From Camelus bactrianus (lineage: Eukaryota; Chordata; Mammalia; Artiodactyla; Camelidae), in NCBI RefSeq assembly GCF_048773025.1, contig NC_133544.1:63849501-63913500 (forward strand): DNA of 64,000 nucleotides. The letters are read 5' to 3'. Within the stretch, counting starts at the first letter, position 1; the number at the start of each line of letters is the position of its first letter. The translations under genes were made by a program, and so were the position numbers. This document shows, one piece after another, positions 12,284-24,640 of the stretch. Below the pieces are notes generated by a model. It had not been told where the DNA came from. It saw only the letters and a program-made list of their open reading frames with translations, and did no database searches.

Positions 12284-12859
12284 GGTGGAGCAGTGAAGAG
12301 GCAGTGAACTCCTTTCTGGCAGATTCTCCACAAACAAAAGTCTGATGACTGGTGGACTCGAACCCAAGTTGCTCTGAGTTTGAGAAATGACAGGGGATTT
12401 AGATTTCCTCTTCTTATGGACTCTACAGTGAGTGTTAGGAAGAGAGGCCGACTTAACAGTACTGCCTGCCCCTGGAGTCTAAAACGCTTTACCCGTCACT
12501 GTGCAAGAAATGTTGTTAGAACATCTCTTTAAACTGTAGGGAAGGAAGCTTTTTATGAGCTTGTTCTGATCTTTTTCAGAAAAGCCATTTCCAATTTAGG
12601 CAGCAGCACCCTCCAGGGGCCAAACAGAGAGTTAAGGAGAAGTTCACAATGTTTGTGACCTTCCCCATCTCCTCCCTGCCCTTCTGTGGTTGAATTCCAA
12701 AGCATTATGGTTATGTACAGAAGAGAATATATGTTTTTTAGGCCCCCATTCAATTGGGCTTTTTAAAACAGCACAGAATTTTGAATAAAAATTGAATACA
12801 AAATAATTTTTAGAATGAGAAATAAAATTACAACTAATTACATTTTTCAATTTCCAGAT

Positions 12860-14065
12860 TTAACTAGAAGCCAAAAGGAAATAACCCAATATTTTTCAAC
12901 TGCTAAAAGAGAAGAGCCATCAATCCAGAGTGATGTACATATAAAATTACCCTGCAGGAATAAAGGGAAAATTGAGACATTGTCAGATGAAGGAAAACTA
13001 AGAACATTTGTCACCAGTAGACCTATCCTAAAAGGATGCTTAAAGGACGTTCTCTAAACAGAAAAAAAGTGATAAAGGAAGGAATCTTGAAACAACGGGA
13101 AAGGAAGAAAGAACATAATCAGCAAAAATATGGGTAAATTCAGTAGAGTTTTCTCTTCCTCTTGAGTTTTCTAAATTATATTTGATTGATCAAATCAAAA
13201 TCATAACCCTATCTAATGAGGTTCTAAACACACTTGGGAAAATACTAAAGAAAATTATGTTATGAATAGGGGAGAATAAGTGGGTGTAAAGGGAAGCGGT
13301 GTTTTTATGTTTCATTCAAATTGGTGAAATGATATTACTAAGAGAATATTATGTATATATAATGGAATAACTAGAGCAACCATTTTTTAAACTATATAAT
13401 AAGACGCATCTAAAACACCAGAGATAAATTGAAATATAATTCTAAAAAATGTCAAATAACTCACAGGATGTCAGAAGAAAAAAAATGAGGGAACAAAAAA
13501 CAGTGAGAACAAAAAAAAATCAAATAAAATGGAAGATTAAGCCCTAAAATATCAATGGCATTAAATGCAAATTATCTACATACACAAACTAGAGATGGAT
13601 CTGTATACATCAATAAAATAACAAGTTAGACAAAAAGTGCATTTAAAAATGTGACCCAACTACAGCTGACTACAAGAAACTCATTTCAAATAAGACACAG
13701 TCATCTTGAAAGGAAAAGGATGGGAAAAGATAGATCATGCAACCACTAATCAAAGGAAAGCAGTAATGGCTATATTATATCAGGTAAAGTAGATAGATTT
13801 CTGAAAGAAGGAAATGACCAGAGACAGAGAGGAACATTATATACTGATGAGAAGATAAATTACCAAGAAGACATAACAATGCTAAATGTGTATGCACCAG
13901 CTAACGGAGCTGAAAATAAGCTCAAAAATATTGATAGAACTAAAAAGAAAAACAGACAAATCTAGAGAGAGTTATAGTTGGACACTCCCATACCCCGCTC
14001 TCCACAACTGGTGGAGCAATTCCCCGGAAAATCAGCAAGGGTATCACCACCAAGCATGGTCCATT
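12860..14065 (+). mobile_element. Old LINE-1 (L1M-type) ORF2 fragment
   Basis: Decayed sense-strand L1, best seen at 13,640-13,970, where translated fragments such as NYQEDITMLNVYAPA match the endonuclease part of L1 ORF2. Many changes indicate great age. Confidence 0.65.
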
Positions 14066-16690
14066 TTGAGTTAATCTTTATTATGTATATTTAAAAGATT
14101 TTTTTAAAAGAGGAAATGCCATTATCTGTGCCTTAAGCTTTTCCTGCTTGCTGTGATCAAGTAACAAGCTCAAAGCAACACTTCCCATAGAAGAGTGAAA
14201 AATCCTTTTATCCTTTGAGCCTGAAAATTTCCCTTTCATACTGATTATAATTTCTCTACCTACAAAGTAAAGTTAAAAATATAGCACCCAAACCAAACCC
14301 TTCTCAACTCATCAGCCTCTGGAATCCTCTGTCATGAATTACAGGGCAATGTTTTCTAGTATAGATTTGGAAAATGGTTACATCTATCTTACAGTCAAAG
14401 ATAACTGTAATCTTTTCTGATGTTCACAGCATTAAACTTTAAAATTCTCCGAGAAAAATGCCTATCCATCTGTAAGTCATCAAACTGAACCAAAAGTGAG
14501 ATTTTCCTTCCTTGTCTGTAACTTCTTTGCTATAATTGAGCATGTGTTTCTTAAAGAAGAGAATATTCTCTACAAATTGTCCCAAGAATGAAAATCCCCT
14601 CATTTTGTTACTACTTTTTGCTGAAATTACATGATTCCATCTAACTTTTATTCACAGTCACCATCCCAAGGTCAAATTGCTCATTTCCCCCAAGATGAAG
14701 TGACTCTCCTTCCCGCTGGCCCCAGGGCAGAGCCCTGACTGTGTGCTCATAGGAGGATTCTGAAAGGGCCAATGTTACAACTGGGGATAAAACTGTCTAA
14801 CAGTTTTCTTAAGGATAGAGAATTCAGGAGCTTACAAGTGCCCTTGATTGAAGTAATTCACTCTTTGGAACCAGAATCAGAAAATTAGAAAAACAAGCAC
14901 ATTGGGTTTTTCTGTCTTAGGGTTTAAGATTCCCAGTAGTAGGAAGTATCCACCCCAAGCCCAGGTCACTAGACATGAAAGAAAAAAATATACAAGGAGT
15001 CAGAGCAAGTCATGGGAATGGTAAAGGTAAAGGACAACAGAGAGTTTCACTCCATCTGACTGGATCACGGACAACATCTAGTGTGTGGAGAGCATCTACT
15101 GTACAAAGGCCACGTCCTTTGTGCCCCAGACATGAGGATGGAAAGGAAAAGTATTAGGGCTCAAAGAGAACTAAGTTAGCTGTGAGTTTGTTTCAGCCTG
15201 TACCACTGCCTGCCGCTCCATCCACTACCATCCTTAGCTTTACAGGGCTCCTATCTCTAGCCACAGGAAGTAAATATTTAAGGCTGAAATTCTAAGATAA
15301 AAGCTCTAGAAGTGAAAACAGAAAAGCAACAATCCAGCGGGGGATGTCATCACCAGCTGAAATCTAGAAGAATCGGCATGCGTCAATAGAAGAATTCCAA
15401 GTCCACAAGAAAATGAGTTATATACCGTCCTACAGACTCAAGTAATAAATGACTGTCAATGCCAGTAAGAGGGAGATCATCTAAATTGCAAACCCGGAAA
15501 TAGTGGCATATGAGGAAAATCTGTACCAACAGGAAGGGGAATGATGGCACATGCAAACAGAAGGCATGTTCTCATGGTGATGAGACATGGCCAGATGCAA
15601 GAATAACTGATCCATAATTATCTAGCAGCATGCAAAGGGTAGAAGCTCTGTATGTGTTGATGGTATGTATCAATTAATTAATTCTTCTTTGATCCACAAA
15701 TATTTAATGTGCAACCACTCTGTGCCACGGACTGTGTAATATGCAATGCAAACCTGCTTCCTGGCCCTATGGCGCTCGCAGTGATAGGCACAACAGGAAT
15801 TTTTAAGTCTATACGTAAGTATTGATATCAGTGTAGGTATGTGAAAACATATTAATTGCAAAAAACATTAATTGCAACAGTCCCTTTTGTCTTGGATTTT
15901 GGAGAGAGATTTCAATACATGAGAACACGTGAAGAGAGACCACAAACAAACATGTTTGGAGATGCTTGCAAAACATACACGAAGCCCTTTTTTTTTGTTT
16001 TCCTTAGCCTATTATCCATAGTGACGATACATGAGAAAACTGATGATTCACAGAGGAGTCAGAGAGAATAGGAGTGAAGCTGTCGTGGTGTATCTTTTTC
16101 AATCTTCCTCAAGCTAAGTTAGGGAAGATTCAAAAGATTGGCTCAAAGAGTTTGAAACGAGTCCCTGGAGTCCGAAGAACCATTAAGGCAGATACGTAAA
16201 TAAACTGTGATATATTCACGCAACAATGAGAATAAACCAACTAAACTGCACAAAACATGTATGAATCTTAGAAACATAATACTGAGAAGAAACTGTATCA
16301 AGAAAAAAATCCAAACTATATTATCCTATTTGTACAGTGTTCAAAAATGGACAAAGCCAATCTATCCATGGGATTGTGGTTTCCCTGGAAGGATGGCAGT
16401 GACCAGGAGGAGACACACGGGGGCTTCCCGAGAACAAGGCTACAAACAAGACAGAGCGGCAGAGTCAGTCTGCCTCTGGGAGGTCCTAAATCTTCCAACG
16501 AAGCTTCCTAAAGCCCCTTTCTCAACAGCAGCACAGACTGGGGTGCAGCAGGGCAAACGTCACGGCAGCAGCACAGGCTGCAGCACGGAGCCATTTAGGC
16601 TTGTGATCGTTCAGGTTTTATACCTTTGCTGATCGCGTTCCTAGAGATCCTGCATTAGTTAATTCCCATTTCCAATCAGGTATATCCCGG
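14066..16690. other. Intergenic where TRAV20/TRAV21 might be expected
   Basis: No V exon, RSS or leader was found on either strand. About 15,680-15,790 resembles old LINE-2/MIR-type antisense text (ACAAATATTTAATGTGCAAC). The rest is unassigned. Confidence 0.45.
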
Positions 16691-16699
16691 GTCCATAAA

Positions 16700-16930
16700 T
16701 TCTGGGGTTTTTTTAATTTTTAGTTTTTATTGAAGTATAGTCAGTTTACAATGTTGTGTCTATTTTTGGTGTACCGCATAATGCTTCAGTCATTCATGTA
16801 CCCACATATATTCCTTTTCATATTCTTTGTCACTACAGGTTACTACAAGATGTGGAATATAGTTCCCCCAAATCCTGGTTTATTTGCAATGAATAATCTA
16901 GAAATACCCTGTGTGCCCTGCTAAGGTCAT
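16700..16930 (-). mobile_element. LINE-1 3' end, antisense
   Basis: The plus strand shows the reverse of the L1 3' UTR (TTTTTATTGAAGTATAGTC, TGGTGTACCGCATAATGC, GGTTACTACAAGATGTGGAA). Confidence 0.65.
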
Positions 16931-17648
16931 TCTGGATAAGAACTTAGTACAGAATAACCCCGAAAAATTCCTCTTTATCTTTCAAGTGTAAATGTAATTA
17001 CTATGTCCACAAAGAGGTCAGCTCAGGTGACCTCAAAGGAGGCACAAAGCAAGTTATGGGCACACAATGCTCTCCTTCCCAATGGCATTTATTTACTTAT
17101 AGGCAAAATATTCTAAAGATGATAATAGAAGAATTAGAGATATGAGATGATCAAGAAATTTTAAAATAGCTGTTGTGGTGAGATATGTCAGTGATGAAGG
17201 AAATAGGATGTGATTTGGGGGATGTTAGGGATCAAGTAGCGATTAGGGACCATGACTTCACACTGGCGCCAGTTTGCGTTGCTAGGCCACCTTCTCCAAA
17301 ATGCCTTAGAAGCATCTTCGTGCTTCAGAAGTACAAATAGATTGAAGTAAACATTAAACAAGATGGATAATTGAATATTTTAGGTCCTGTGCTTTTAATT
17401 TTTTTGCTGAATGTTGGGAATCCTCTTTTGAGTCTCTCTCACCGATACAGTTTCCTGCGCCACACTCTAGGACACATTTTTCTTGTTTCAATTCTTTCAT
17501 CTACATCCTTGTAAACTGCTTATATCCATTTTCTTCATTAAAAGTTGTCTCTGGAAGACTTGAGTTACGTTCTTCCAATATGTGTGTTTTACAAAATTTA
17601 ACTGTTTAACTAGTTAATTTCCTGATGACTTGGCTACATCATTCTGTT

Positions 17649-17704
17649 GTTTCTCTCTCTCTCTCTATTTCTCTCTCTCTCACTCTCGCACACACACACA
17701 CTCA
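17649..17704. repeat. (CT)n(CA)n microsatellite
   Basis: Imperfect CT run followed by CA units. Confidence 0.85.
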
Positions 17705-18337
17705 TGCTTTCTTTTCTGGAAAATTGTCCTCTATTGGGATCATTGTTATTTGTACAGTAGGGGCAGAAAATCCTTATACAAGGAGGACTGTCTTCCTTTT
17801 TGGAATTCCAGATGGAGACAAATCCACTAGGGTAACTCCCACCTAACATTATCCAACAGCAGCACAGAGACATTGCTGTTTTAGATGTTATGTGACAGCT
17901 ATTCTGCACGTATTTGGTGCAAAATTGTCTGAAACTGAGGCCATCTGGAGTCATTAGAATCTAAAGTGTAAGTAAAGGCCTTCATATAAGTAAATATGCA
18001 TCAGTATTTGTGCAGTGAACCTAAAAGTCTAACAGTTCAGGTGTATATTTGGCCAAATAGTACTGAATTTAAAAATATGTAATCACCATAAAAAAGTTTA
18101 AAAAATACTTTGCCAAATGATCTACTTCAAGATAAAGAAGTGAAACTAAAGATGCTTTAGATGAATGACACTATGTATCAGAGAGAGATTCCCTGAGCTA
18201 CACAGATCGCATTTCCCTTAGCATGAATTTTCCACTTCTAACCCCCCTTCCCCCAATGGCACAGCCTCTGCCCTCTTCTGTCCACGGTGCGATTCTCAAC
18301 CAGGTGTTCACAGCTGGGGGATCACGTTGAGACCTGA
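17705..18337. other. 3' flank of TRAV19, nothing recognised
   Basis: No gene, RSS or named repeat could be supported between the microsatellite and the TRAV19 RSS. Confidence 0.4.
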
Positions 18338-18376
18338 GGTTTCCGTGGGGCTCCCACAGGCATCCACATCACTGTG
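18338..18376 (-). other. 23-RSS of TRAV19
   Basis: Consensus heptamer CACAGTG, 23-bp spacer, nonamer ACGGAAACC. The V part ends CALND. The spacer resembles neither of the two spacer classes seen in the other genes. Confidence 0.88.
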
Positions 18377-18724
18377 GTCGTTCAGAGCACAGAAATACAC
18401 CGCTGAGTCCCCGAGCTCCAAGGCTGTGATGGTGAGGCTGATGGAACTGGCCGATTTCTGGAAGTTCAAAAAATATCGACCCTCTGTTGTATTTCGCTCA
18501 TTGTAAGACTCCTGATGAATGAGGAAAAGCATTTCCCCGCTTGCTGCTTGTTTGTACCAGAGTAAATAATAACTGTAACCTTTAGCTTCATATACACAGT
18601 CCAAGGTGGCCGCCTCCTTCTCCGGCCTAGAAATTGCTGGCTGGTCTTGAGTTACCTTCTGGGCTTTGACAGATCCTGGAGGGGAAAAAAATTTATATAT
18701 ACATATACATGATTGCATACATAC

Positions 18725-18797
<73 letters not shown>

Positions 18798-19217
18798 CAG
18801 AGGGAGAGAGACTACAGGGTGCAATATTTGAAAGCAAGATTTTTCTAGTGCAAACTTACTATTGATTGCTGTTAGACGTGTGCAGCTGGACAAATGTCAA
18901 TCAGGAGAGTTGCTTTGATAACATTAAGCACAAAGACAAAGGGAAAAATACATATATATATATAGAGAGAGAGAAAGAATTCGGTTGATTCTCCTGGTGG
19001 TACCCAGCAGACTGTATGGAGCAGATGTAGGACTAAGAGTTCTGAATCCACCACCAATCCCACTACTCAGCTCTCCTAGACCCCACCAGAAATAGTGAGC
19101 TGCCCTGCGCCCAGCGTGGGAGCCGAGAGGAGCCTGAGACTGCCCGCGGCCATCCTTACCAGCCTTACCAAGGCAGACGGACGCTATGACGACTCTCAGC
19201 AGCCCAGGGAACCGCAT
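18377..19217 (-). CDS. TRAV19: TRAV19-like V segment, intact
   Basis: T-cell receptor alpha V segment. Leader exon 19169-19217 reads [16 protein letters not shown] with a split glycine at a GTAAGG donor. The V exon is 18377-18675 and begins SVKAQKVTQ. The call rests on the leader (human TRAV19 as recalled has LLRAVIASIC), the TLDCVYE core, the 15-residue stretch around CDR2 up to GRY, NFQKS, and [13 protein letters not shown]1 is the closest alternative: it shares AQKVTQ, SYY and WYKQ but is one residue shorter around CDR2. Position next to TRAV18 also favours TRAV19. The intron is unusually long for this window (about 490 bp) and holds an AT microsatellite. Confidence 0.85.
18712..18794. repeat. 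(CATA)n(AT)n microsatellite in the TRAV19 intron
   Basis: Four to five CATA units run into about 30 AT units, all inside the leader-V intron of TRAV19 and starting roughly 37 bp upstream (in gene sense) of its acceptor. Confidence 0.95.
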
Positions 19218-19219
19218 GT

Positions 19220-20435
19220 TGGAAGCTCTTCCTCTGAGGGAAATGGGTTGTGTTCTCTCTCAAATTCAGGTCTAAATGCCTGGCCTGTGTCTGACAGGGC
19301 GCGTGCCCAGTCACTGAGCTGTGAGATGCTTTGCACCGGAACAGGAAATGAAACTTGCTGGTCTCCGGTTGCCTGTGTCATGGCGTAGCGTGTTGACATG
19401 GTTGATTATTCTAACCTACCTCTTTAGACTTATTGTAATTAGATTGACAACAGATATGTCAGAGCTGCAATCTCCCTTTTGCCATATGCAGCCAGGGGAT
19501 CTAAGGTGGACTTAAAGTTACATGACACATAAAATTTATTATGATTATGGTGACTTTTGAGAACAAATGGTCACCCATGATTTTCTATGCTTTTTTTTTT
19601 TTTTGATCTGCAGCCAAAATCTACAATGATTTAAGCTCACAAATTTATTATCTTCCAGGCAGGAAGATAAAACTGTTCACTCTCAATCATCGTAACTTTT
19701 CTTCCTACATTCCAAGGCATTGGTTTCTGGGGAGACTTACACCAGATAAAAAGGTCTGTGTCTGCTTAATACTATCAAAGCAACTTTGCTGATTGACAAC
19801 ATTTGTCTGGCTGCACATGTGTAACAGCAGTCAACAGTAAGTCTGCTAGAAAAATCTTGCTTTCAAATATTGCACCCTATAGTCAAAATGAGTATAATAT
19901 CGCCAGACCCTGCATTCTTACTCCCTTATATCAAAATTGTAGCCATTAGAAAATTGCAAATGCCTCTTCAGCCCACTGCGGCAGCTCTGGCGCAAAGGCT
20001 CTCACTGAGAGCAGCAGCTCAACAGCTGTAGGTCTCAGCCACATGGAGGTGGGTGTCTGATGTGCTTGGCAGCCATGTGCTGATTTCCGATTGTGATTCA
20101 GCTTATGCACCTTTTAATCATCTGTTTCTTTTTGCTTCCATAGGTTAAAATATGAAGGATTTCTAACATCCATTTTACATTCTGAGAAAATAGAATGTAT
20201 TTAAATTCAATCTGGAGAAGACAGGACGCTTTCCAGCTGAGCACACGCACTTCTGGGGATCAGAGCTTAGGTCCCCTCTAACACTGAAATCCAACCTAAC
20301 CAATCTGAGAGAAATCCCCCACCTCCTAGGTTTCTAGGACTTAGAACTGAGCTTCGTTCATTTTCCTGAAAACCTCTAAATAAACTCAAAACTACCCATG
20401 GGAGAATGTACCTCTTCCTCCCAAGGCCACTCACT
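19220..20435. other. Spacer between TRAV19 and the TRAV18 array
   Basis: No gene or named repeat. A short phrase of the TRAV19 intron (GCTTTCAAATATTGCACCCT) recurs near 19,858, hinting at a small local duplication. Confidence 0.4.
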
Positions 20436-20455
20436 GCCGCCCACCTGCGCCTCTG

Positions 20456-20494
20456 GGTTTGTGCTCAGCTCCCCCTGCAGCCCCTCTCACTGTG
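20456..20494 (-). other. 23-RSS of TRAV18 copy 1
   Basis: Heptamer CACAGTG, 23-bp spacer containing CTGCAGGGGGAGCTGA, nonamer GCACAAACC. Confidence 0.9.
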
Positions 20495-20942
20495 TCTCTC
20501 AGAGCACAGTAGTACACGGCCGAGTCTGACATCTGCACGGACGGTTTCTGCAGGTGGAAGGTCCTGTTACTCTTAACAAGAGTGGCCTGAAAACCCTGAT
20601 GCTCGGGCCTCGGGTTTGCAGCGGAGCCTTTCAGGAGGAGCTGAGGAGCTCTGTTGACATACTGCACATACCAGAAAAGGTAGGCATCTGAATAACTGCT
20701 CTGGTAAGTGCAGTTCAGGATCAAAAGTGCCTCCTCTGGGAGAGTGACTGGGACTTCAGTCTGGGTCACTGAGTCTCCACTGGTTCCCCCTAAAAGAGAA
20801 TTACTTTGTTATGTTAGAAATGCACAGGAGGAGAGTTTCCTGCCAGAGAGGAAAACTAAAAGCAAGGATTAACGTTTAGGATGAAATGTTACTTACTGAA
20901 TAGTAAGAAGATGAGAAGAACAGGGTGAGGCGCAGAAAGCAT
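20495..20942 (-). CDS. TRAV18: TRAV18-like V segment, copy 1, intact
   Basis: T-cell receptor alpha V segment, lowest-coordinate (most 3') of four TRAV18-like copies. Leader exon 20897-20942 reads MLSAPHPVLLIFLLF, donor GTAAGT. The V exon is 20495-20789, begins GTSGDSVTQTE and ends CALR. Family marks are VTLPEEALLILNCTYQ, LFWYVQY, and TFHLQKPSVQMSDSAVYYC. Human TRAV18 as recalled carries RRTSGDSVTQTEGPVTLPE and FWYVQYLNKEPELLLK. This copy differs from copy 2 at only a few residues (for example SSYSDAY against STYSDAY, and CALR against CALS). Homology to the other copies stops just 3' of its RSS, near 20,440, marking the edge of the tandem duplication. Confidence 0.9.
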
Positions 20943-21143
20943 GTTGGCAGAAGAAAATGATCCTTGCTCCCCAGAATACACCAGATCTAATAGGTTTAGT
21001 CTCCAGCTGGATGGTATAGAAACTTCTCACTCAGAAACCAAGAGCCCCTCTCTGCACAGCAAGTCATGTGTCTTGTGGCCGCAGAGGCAGGCAAGTCAAA
21101 CCAGCGCCTGAAGGCAAACAGGAACCGCGGCTGAAGGAAGCCC

Positions 21144-21155
21144 GCCCTCTGGTGG
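21144..21155 (-). promoter_or_regulatory. CTCF-like motif upstream of TRAV18 copy 1
   Basis: The minus strand reads CCACCAGAGGGC, an exact fit to the CTCF core CCASYAGRKGGC. It is about 200 bp 5' of the leader ATG and points the same way as the gene. Confidence 0.55.
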
Positions 21156-24100
21156 TCCTCCGACAAATTGCACACAGCCAGGTCTGATCTGATCTCCTCC
21201 TCCTTACAATAGCTTAAGAAATGATAAAGGGGAATGAGACAGGACTCAAAGCTAAGAACCCTAAATAAAAGTATGCTTGGGGAAATATCCAGTTATTACT
21301 TCCAACATTTAGATGTGGCACAGATATCTATAGCTTCCCCAGCAATCCCCGACACAACTTCTAGTGGAATAGTCTGGGGTCTCTTCCTTGCATGTGTCTC
21401 CATGGATCCCATGGGTCAGAGAAGGGTCCCTCTGCCTAGAAAGTCCTCGCTACTGTTTTCGTCCTTCACCTGAATTAGCTCTGTTCATCCTGCAAGACTC
21501 AGTCCACGTGTCGTGGAGGAAACACGACCTCCTGCAGTTCTCAAGTAATCTGTGGTTGGATGATCAGGATCTTCCCTCCATCATCATGGACTGATGATAT
21601 ATTTGTACAATACAATGAAGATTAATTACTATGAATTCTTTATCACTGATAAAGACAGAGTTCACCTTCCAACGAGAAAACTGGACAAAATGAATTAAAC
21701 CATTTTTGGACATTGGACTTCACAGAAAAGCACAGAAAAAAGGGAAAACAGACGAGGTGAGCTCTGACATCGTGCGCTTTGCTTCACAGAAGCAGGTTCT
21801 AGGCGCCAGCACAGGAGGGAGTCACCAAAAAGAGCCGAGCTGAAGCACTGCTGCATTGAGACAGCCAGTGTCTGGGGATCCTGAAGCACCTGGAATGTGT
21901 GGACCAGGGGACCAGGGAGGAGGGGTGTGTACAGAGAGAGAGATAGTGAGGGGGGGTCACTTTGAATCCTGGGCTGAGTGCTAATCTGCAGCACAAGAGA
22001 GGACACTCACTGAGCGCAGTAAACGTCCCTGACGGGGGCTCCTCGGGGCTCCCTGGACCACACTTGGGTGACAGCAGCCTTACACATTTAGCCTCAGGAG
22101 GGACGGGTGAACTTGCTTAGGTAACTTGGTTCATGAAACATCATCTTTTAGCTTCTTGTCACATCCTTGTTTTAATCCGACTGAGTGTTTTCTTTTAGAA
22201 AGTCAGCTTTAGGTGCTTAATAGTATGAGCCAGGCTCTCTCACTCCGGGGGCCTGTGTGTGCCAAGGCTCTGCCTCCCGTTTATTTGGCTCATTAGGGAG
22301 TTCAGGAGCCTCGGTGGAAAGCACTGTTTGCTCAGTGTCAGTGAGCTTGTTTGTCTACTTTCCTGTGTAATTAACTGTGCTAGTGAAATAAAAAAACAGA
22401 AAATTTAACAAGAGTCATTTTTCATAGCTTATTTCTCTACGATTGGATTTACTTTATGCAAAGCATGATTATATGATAGTAAGAAGTCCAAACACTGCTC
22501 CCTGCTCACAGAAGCCATTTTAAGGCTTGGGGACGCTGTTGGGGCCGACAGCTGTGACGCCCCCCTGCAGAGGCTCTCAGGGCAGTGCTGTCAATCTAGT
22601 AACAAAGGCTGTGACTAAGTCAGTTGAACACAAGAATCATATTCTTCAAAGGATAGATATTCACCTACAAAGACTTCTCACCAGGTAAGAACTTTATTTT
22701 AGCTCTTACTCAAATGAGGGTCTTGAGCAGAGTTACCATGCTGACAAGGCTCCCTGGCTCAGCAGATCGCCCAGCTGCTCTCACACTGCTGTGCAAGCTC
22801 AGGAATCCCTAAGCGCAAGCGTTCGTTCTGGAAACGTACAGAGTTACCCACGGGGTGTGCTGCTCTGTCAGTAACACATGAAGCAGGACAGGACACGAGG
22901 CCTATCTCAAACTGCCTTCAGCTGAGTGAGGAGCCGGTGAGTAAAACAAGTCCTCGCTCCTGCCCACGCTCCCCCTCGTCAGGGCCCGGGCCTGCGGACT
23001 GAGGGACCAGACGGGGAACAGAGAACGGATGCATTTATCACCAGGCGAATAAATCCTGCTCGCGTGCATTACTTGTTTCCAGTGTTCAGATTTACTGTGG
23101 TCCTTCCAACTCCCTCTCCTTTTCTTAGGCCTGTTTAGTAAGATGTTTAACCCCTAATGCTCAGTGTCCAAAACCAAGCATGTGAGAGCCCAGAATGTGA
23201 GCTGAGAGGGGGGCGTCTTCTCTTAGGCGTCAGACACAAGGCTCGCTAGGTGACGATGGTGACCACATTCTCCAGGATTGTTAAAACTATTAAACTATTC
23301 TAACCAATAAAATCTGCATTTTAATAGTTGTGCCTATAAATTATGAAATGACAATAATCCAGTGTCTCAGCTACATGTCCTACAACCAGCAGGAAAACAG
23401 ATGTCTCCTCTCTCTGCTGTGCCCCACGCTGTGCTCCCAGAAAGTACGGTCCCAAGAGGTGAAGACAGGAGTTGAGCTGCAGAGATGCAGAGAGGACACT
23501 CTGCGTGGGCAGGACTTGAGCGGAGATGAGAGACGCACCACATCCTTGCTAATGAGAAGAGGGGCGTTTAGATGCCTCCTGCTTTGAGGATGGCTGACCC
23601 TTTCCCCTAGTTTTTTGGAGCCGGTGAAAAAGCTAACCCCATTCCCAAGACAGATGGCATTTAAACTGGATACAGCATGAGAATCTCGTCTTCTCCAATA
23701 ATCACTTCACCTCAGGGAGAATTAATGCCTCAGTCAGTCATACTTCAGATGTATTGGAAAAATGTTTACATACCCTTTACATAAGAGGAGAGAGAATCCT
23801 CCATAACCTAGAGAGGTTTAGCAACTTGAAACTTAGCTGTTAGTGGTATGTCTGTTCCGGCGGAAAAGGCCATTCCTTCGTCGGCTTTTACCTTGACAAG
23901 TGGAATTTTGCTGAATGTTTATTTCAACAGTGTGCAAGGCTGAAACCAAATCAGTTTGAAGGCTGCTGTGAACACTGATCAATTCTTAGAGCATTTCCTC
24001 TTTGGTCTGTCAGCAAATGTGGAAACTACAGCTTAAATTATCTAGTCAGGGGGATTATCGTGGCCCTGCCTGGGCCCCGAGAAGAGCATTTTATGTTGAC

Positions 24101-24274
24101 CATCAGTCACCTGCTCTTCTCTGTCGGGGCCTGGGGCTTGTCTGGGCAGGGGCTCTGTGAATGGGGACATTGAGCACAGGGCATCTGGACCCGTGGGGTC
24201 ACCTTCAAGCAATGTCCAGATGTCCCTGTCTCTTCAGTGAACCTTGGTTCTCTTCTTGAAAAACACATCAAAGA

Positions 24275-24323
24275 TTATGTTATGTTATGTTATGTTATGT
24301 TATGTTATGTTATGTTATGTTAT
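24275..24323. repeat. (TTATG)n pentanucleotide repeat
   Basis: About ten uninterrupted TTATG units. The matching place in unit C near 34,720 has no expansion. Confidence 0.95.
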
Positions 24324-24384
24324 AAAAACAGGACATGACTGAAAATCTGATGTAGGTCCTGGAACGACTCTGCTTTTTACGCTA

Positions 24385-24640
24385 ATAATGCTCATCATGG
24401 ACTGAGCCCCTGCTGTGTCAGATGCAACGCCATGTACCTGTGCTAAAATTGTATTTTATTTATGTAAAACACATGTGTGTGTTTACATACAATTTAATTT
24501 TATAATAACTTGAAATATGTAGAGATGTAAATGATTTTCTTTAATTCTTACCCCCATGAGGTCAGTTTTACTATGACCATTTTACACACCAAGAAACTGA
24601 GGCACAGATCAGATAAAGAATGCTTCAAAAGTCGTGCTGC
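24385..24640 (+). mobile_element. MIR-like SINE, unit A
   Basis: Carries the MIR phrase around CATTTTACACACCAAGAAAC then GAGGCACAGA. Shared by unit C at 34,790-35,050, so it predates the duplication. Confidence 0.55.

Noticed and set aside
12600-12620. CTCF-like motif upstream of the TRAV8 gene
   Set aside because: CACCCTCCAGGGGCC does not keep the core spacing in either orientation.
18377-18675. TRDV1 as the identity of the 18.5-kb V gene
   Set aside because: Leader [18 protein letters not shown]2 length and position next to TRAV18 fit TRAV19 better. Kept as the alternative.
20495-20789. TRAV9 as the identity of the four TRAV18-like genes
   Set aside because: They share VTQTE and the spacer with TRAV9, but GTSGDSVTQTE, NKEPELLLK in copy 4 and the leader match TRAV18.
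22540-22690. Conserved small exon with a GTAAGA donor shared by units A and B
   Set aside because: Both copies are young duplicates, so similarity is expected. No acceptor or partner exon was found.
24275-24323. Direct repeats as a CRISPR-like array
   Set aside because: It is a simple pentanucleotide microsatellite without spacers in a mammalian genome.
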